This document shows positions 4,678-6,179 of a DNA stretch of 6,179 bases, one piece after another (the first letter of the stretch is position 1; the number at the start of each line of letters is the position of its first letter). Where the stretch lies: assembly GCA_023457235.1 (NCBI GenBank), contig JAEWMK010000544.1, positions 1 through 6,179 of the forward strand, read 5' to 3'. The position numbers were made by a program, and so were the translations under genes. The DNA is from Bacillota bacterium (lineage in GTDB: Bacteria; Bacillota; Bacilli; Bacillales; Bacillaceae_J). The notes beneath the pieces are model-generated. The model ran no database searches. It was not told the origin of the DNA and worked only from the letters and a program-made list of their open reading frames with translations.

Positions 4678-4710
4678 AAAGAACGCTTTGAAGAGTAATA
4701 CTGAAAATTA

Positions 4711-4740
4711 CAAAAAAAGAACCAGAGTTCACTCTGATTC
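4711..4740 (-). terminator. Rho-independent terminator (leftward)
   Basis: On the minus strand GAATCAGAGT pairs with ACTCTGGTTC (one T-G wobble in ten pairs) across a two-base loop (4740-4719), followed by seven T (4718-4712). It lies fifteen bases after the stop of the relic at 4756-4857. It would also end transcripts from the large surface-protein gene to the right. Confidence 0.8.
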
Positions 4741-4755
4741 CAAAATAATAATACA

Positions 4756-4921
4756 TTAACTTGGTAAATCATATTTTAATTCAAATAATCTCAACAATAA
4801 ATCTTTGAAATTAAAAATAACGTATTCTAAACTAGCGTACTCAAATGTACTAGATGTTCACAGCAATAGCAAAAAACAAAAATACAACTAAAATTATCCT
4901 CCCGGTAATTTTCCTACCCAT
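4756..4921 (-). pseudogene. Short gene remnant between the surface protein and its terminator
   Basis: Two small leftward frames overlap. ATG 4921 gives MGRKITGRIILVVFLFFAIA plus VNI and then TAG (4850-4852): a positively charged start and a hydrophobic core like a signal peptide or membrane anchor. In the next frame, 4857 to 4756 reads TSSTFEYASLEYVIFNFKDL, then LLRLFELKYDLPS and TAA, which looks like a natural C-terminus directly before the terminator. The simplest reading is the two ends of one gene with the middle lost. The first part is also in frame with the preceding surface-protein stop (4925-4927) and could be a cut-off C-terminal hydrophobic tail. No ribosome binding site supports ATG 4921. 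Confidence 0.4.
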
Positions 4922-4924
4922 ATT

Positions 4925-6179
4925 CTATAATATTATTTCACCAGTAATCATTATATAATAATACAGAAAGCTCATGAATGCTTGGATATTTTCTTCTTCT
5001 TCATCTTCAGTAATTTCAGGCATTTCAAGCATAACAGATTGTTCTGATAATGCTTTACCTGGTATGGCCACAAACTCAAAAGGTTCATTTATGGAAAAGC
5101 CATCCAGTCTGTGATCTTCACCAACAACATCACCAATTGAATATGCAAGAACGCCTTCCTCGGATCTGTTTATTGTTGCATTTAAAACTGTATAATCTGT
5201 TACAAAATCCTGATTTGTGAAAATAATGCTAATAAAATCCGAAGGCTCTACAAAGTCAAGTTCATCTTCATATTCATCTTCAGAGATATCACCTGAGAAA
5301 ATTACAATAGCGTCACCTGATGTGAATTCTACTTCACTAGTGTCAATAAATCCAATACCTACTGTTTCAGGGAATTCTTCTAAATGAATCGAATCCTTAA
5401 ATGATAGTTTAATTGTATCATCTGTTGTATAACCTTCTACGCTAACATTAGAAATGATTGTTGGCGGATCTATCTGTAAACTAATTGAATCAGATTCAAT
5501 CGCACCTTTATTTTTCATTGCAGTTGGTTTTATTTTTACTGATATATCCATAGGAAAATCAGCAAAAACACTTCTAGCACTTTCGTAAGTTTGAGTAAGG
5601 AATTCTTCCATATCGGAATCAGTTGCCGTTGGGTACTCAATGATTCCATCTATCGTAATCTCTAGTAATCCATTTTTATTAGCAACATCATAATTTAATT
5701 CCTCTGGGAGATCTACTAAAATAACATCCTGGGTAGTTAACACTTCATCACCATTTAAAGTTCCATTCGTTTCAATTAAAAATGTATTATTATATGAATA
5801 TGGAATGAACGAAATAACGTCCTCTGATATGTTTTCAAGTTTTAATCTTACATCTTGGTCAATAGCTTTTGCTTGAATCTTTCCAAGTTCATCTGGATCT
5901 TTATCAGAGGAACTATCATCATCATCGGAAGAACTACCTCCTCCTCCGCCACCACCAGTATTACTAGATGTATTTTTAACACCATCCGCATAATCCGCTT
6001 TATTCGGCTGTCTTTCAAAGCTTACACCATTCACATTTACCTTTGCGTTTTCAATTACACCAGTACCTAAAACCTTCAACAAGGCATCGACTACTAAAGA
6101 TATAATCCTTGCATCCTTTGATAGATTAATGCTTGTTCCAGCTGCACCATCGACCACTTTTAAATCCTTTATCACACCT
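4925..6179 (-). CDS. Large acidic secreted or surface protein, C-terminal part (runs in from right edge)
   Basis: The leftward frame is open from the right edge to TAG at 4925. A GTG at 6175 could be read as a start, but the frame is open beyond it and no ribosome binding site is visible, so this is probably the C-terminal 417 residues of a longer protein. Residue numbers from that GTG: a folded segment at 1-70 (VIENAKVNVNGVSFER), a linker of seven Gly (74-80) then SSSDDDDSSSDKDPDELGK, then about 300 residues of beta-rich, strongly acidic sequence (for example DISEDEYEDELDFVEPSDF) with no cysteine. It ends in a Tyr/Met-rich hydrophobic tail (FMSFLYYYIMITGEIIL). The linker, lack of Cys and acidity fit an extracellular multidomain protein of a Gram-positive. 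No LPxTG motif or S-layer homology repeat is visible. The family is not recognised. Confidence 0.7.
   Translation of the reverse strand, partial: GVIKDLKVVDGAAGTSINLSKDARIISLVVDALLKVLGTGVIENAKVNVNGVSFERQPNKADYADGVKNTSSNTGGGGGGGSSSDDDDSSSDKDPDELGKIQAKAIDQDVRLKLENISEDVISFIPYSYNNTFLIETNGTLNGDEVLTTQDVILVDLPEELNYDVANKNGLLEITIDGIIEYPTATDSDMEEFLTQTYESARSVFADFPMDISVKIKPTAMKNKGAIESDSISLQIDPPTIISNVSVEGYTTDDTIKLSFKDSIHLEEFPETVGIGFIDTSEVEFTSGDAIVIFSGDISEDEYEDELDFVEPSDFISIIFTNQDFVTDYTVLNATINRSEEGVLAYSIGDVVGEDHRLDGFSINEPFEFVAIPGKALSEQSVMLEMPEITEDEEEENIQAFMSFLYYYIMITGEIIL

Noticed and set aside
5855..6070. 71-codon plus-strand ORF
   Set aside because: It is antisense to the large acidic protein; its Ile/Thr-rich content is the mirror of Asp/Asn-rich coding.

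Overview
The window looks like an accessory, partly decaying stretch of an AT-rich, spore-forming Bacillaceae-type chromosome. The reasons are strong AGGAGG-type ribosome binding sites, TTG starts, a Spo0E-type sporulation phosphatase, a DUF1659-DUF2922-YvrJ cluster typical of Bacillaceae, and a secreted protein with a copper-amine-oxidase-N-terminal ('stalk') domain. I cannot name a species.

Left end (1-1064): a TnpB-like IS200/IS605-family gene reads leftward out of the window. Its upstream region holds a leftward promoter-like block with three 11-bp tandem boxes, then a GC-rich 20-bp element that recurs elsewhere. Next (1065-1468) is a stand-alone CheY-like receiver protein ending in an interlocking hairpin terminator. 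It converges on a leftward gene (1473-2716) for a secreted SH3-like/stalk-domain protein, broken by one frameshift at a seven-base homopolymer.

Centre (2760-3840): a rightward cluster of three small genes (DUF1659, DUF2922, YvrJ). It is surrounded and interrupted by GC-rich GGGACA/TGTCCC elements, including a large 18-bp-arm inverted repeat between DUF2922 and YvrJ. A Spo0E-like gene follows at 3993-4151.

Right part (4152-4924) has no intact gene. It holds a leftward gene relic (two in-frame stops and a likely homopolymer frameshift) preceded by a second copy of the promoter-like block seen near the left end, and then a second short relic with a terminator. The right end (4925-6179) is the C-terminal part of a large, acidic, cysteine-free, probably surface-exposed protein with a Gly/Ser/Asp linker, reading in from beyond the window.

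Apart from the three-gene cluster, no pathway ties the genes together. The most notable signals are the duplicated 11-bp-phased promoter block (possibly PhoP-type), the dispersed GGGACA palindromes, the homopolymer-broken secreted protein, and a leader hairpin that could mask the DUF1659 ribosome binding site.
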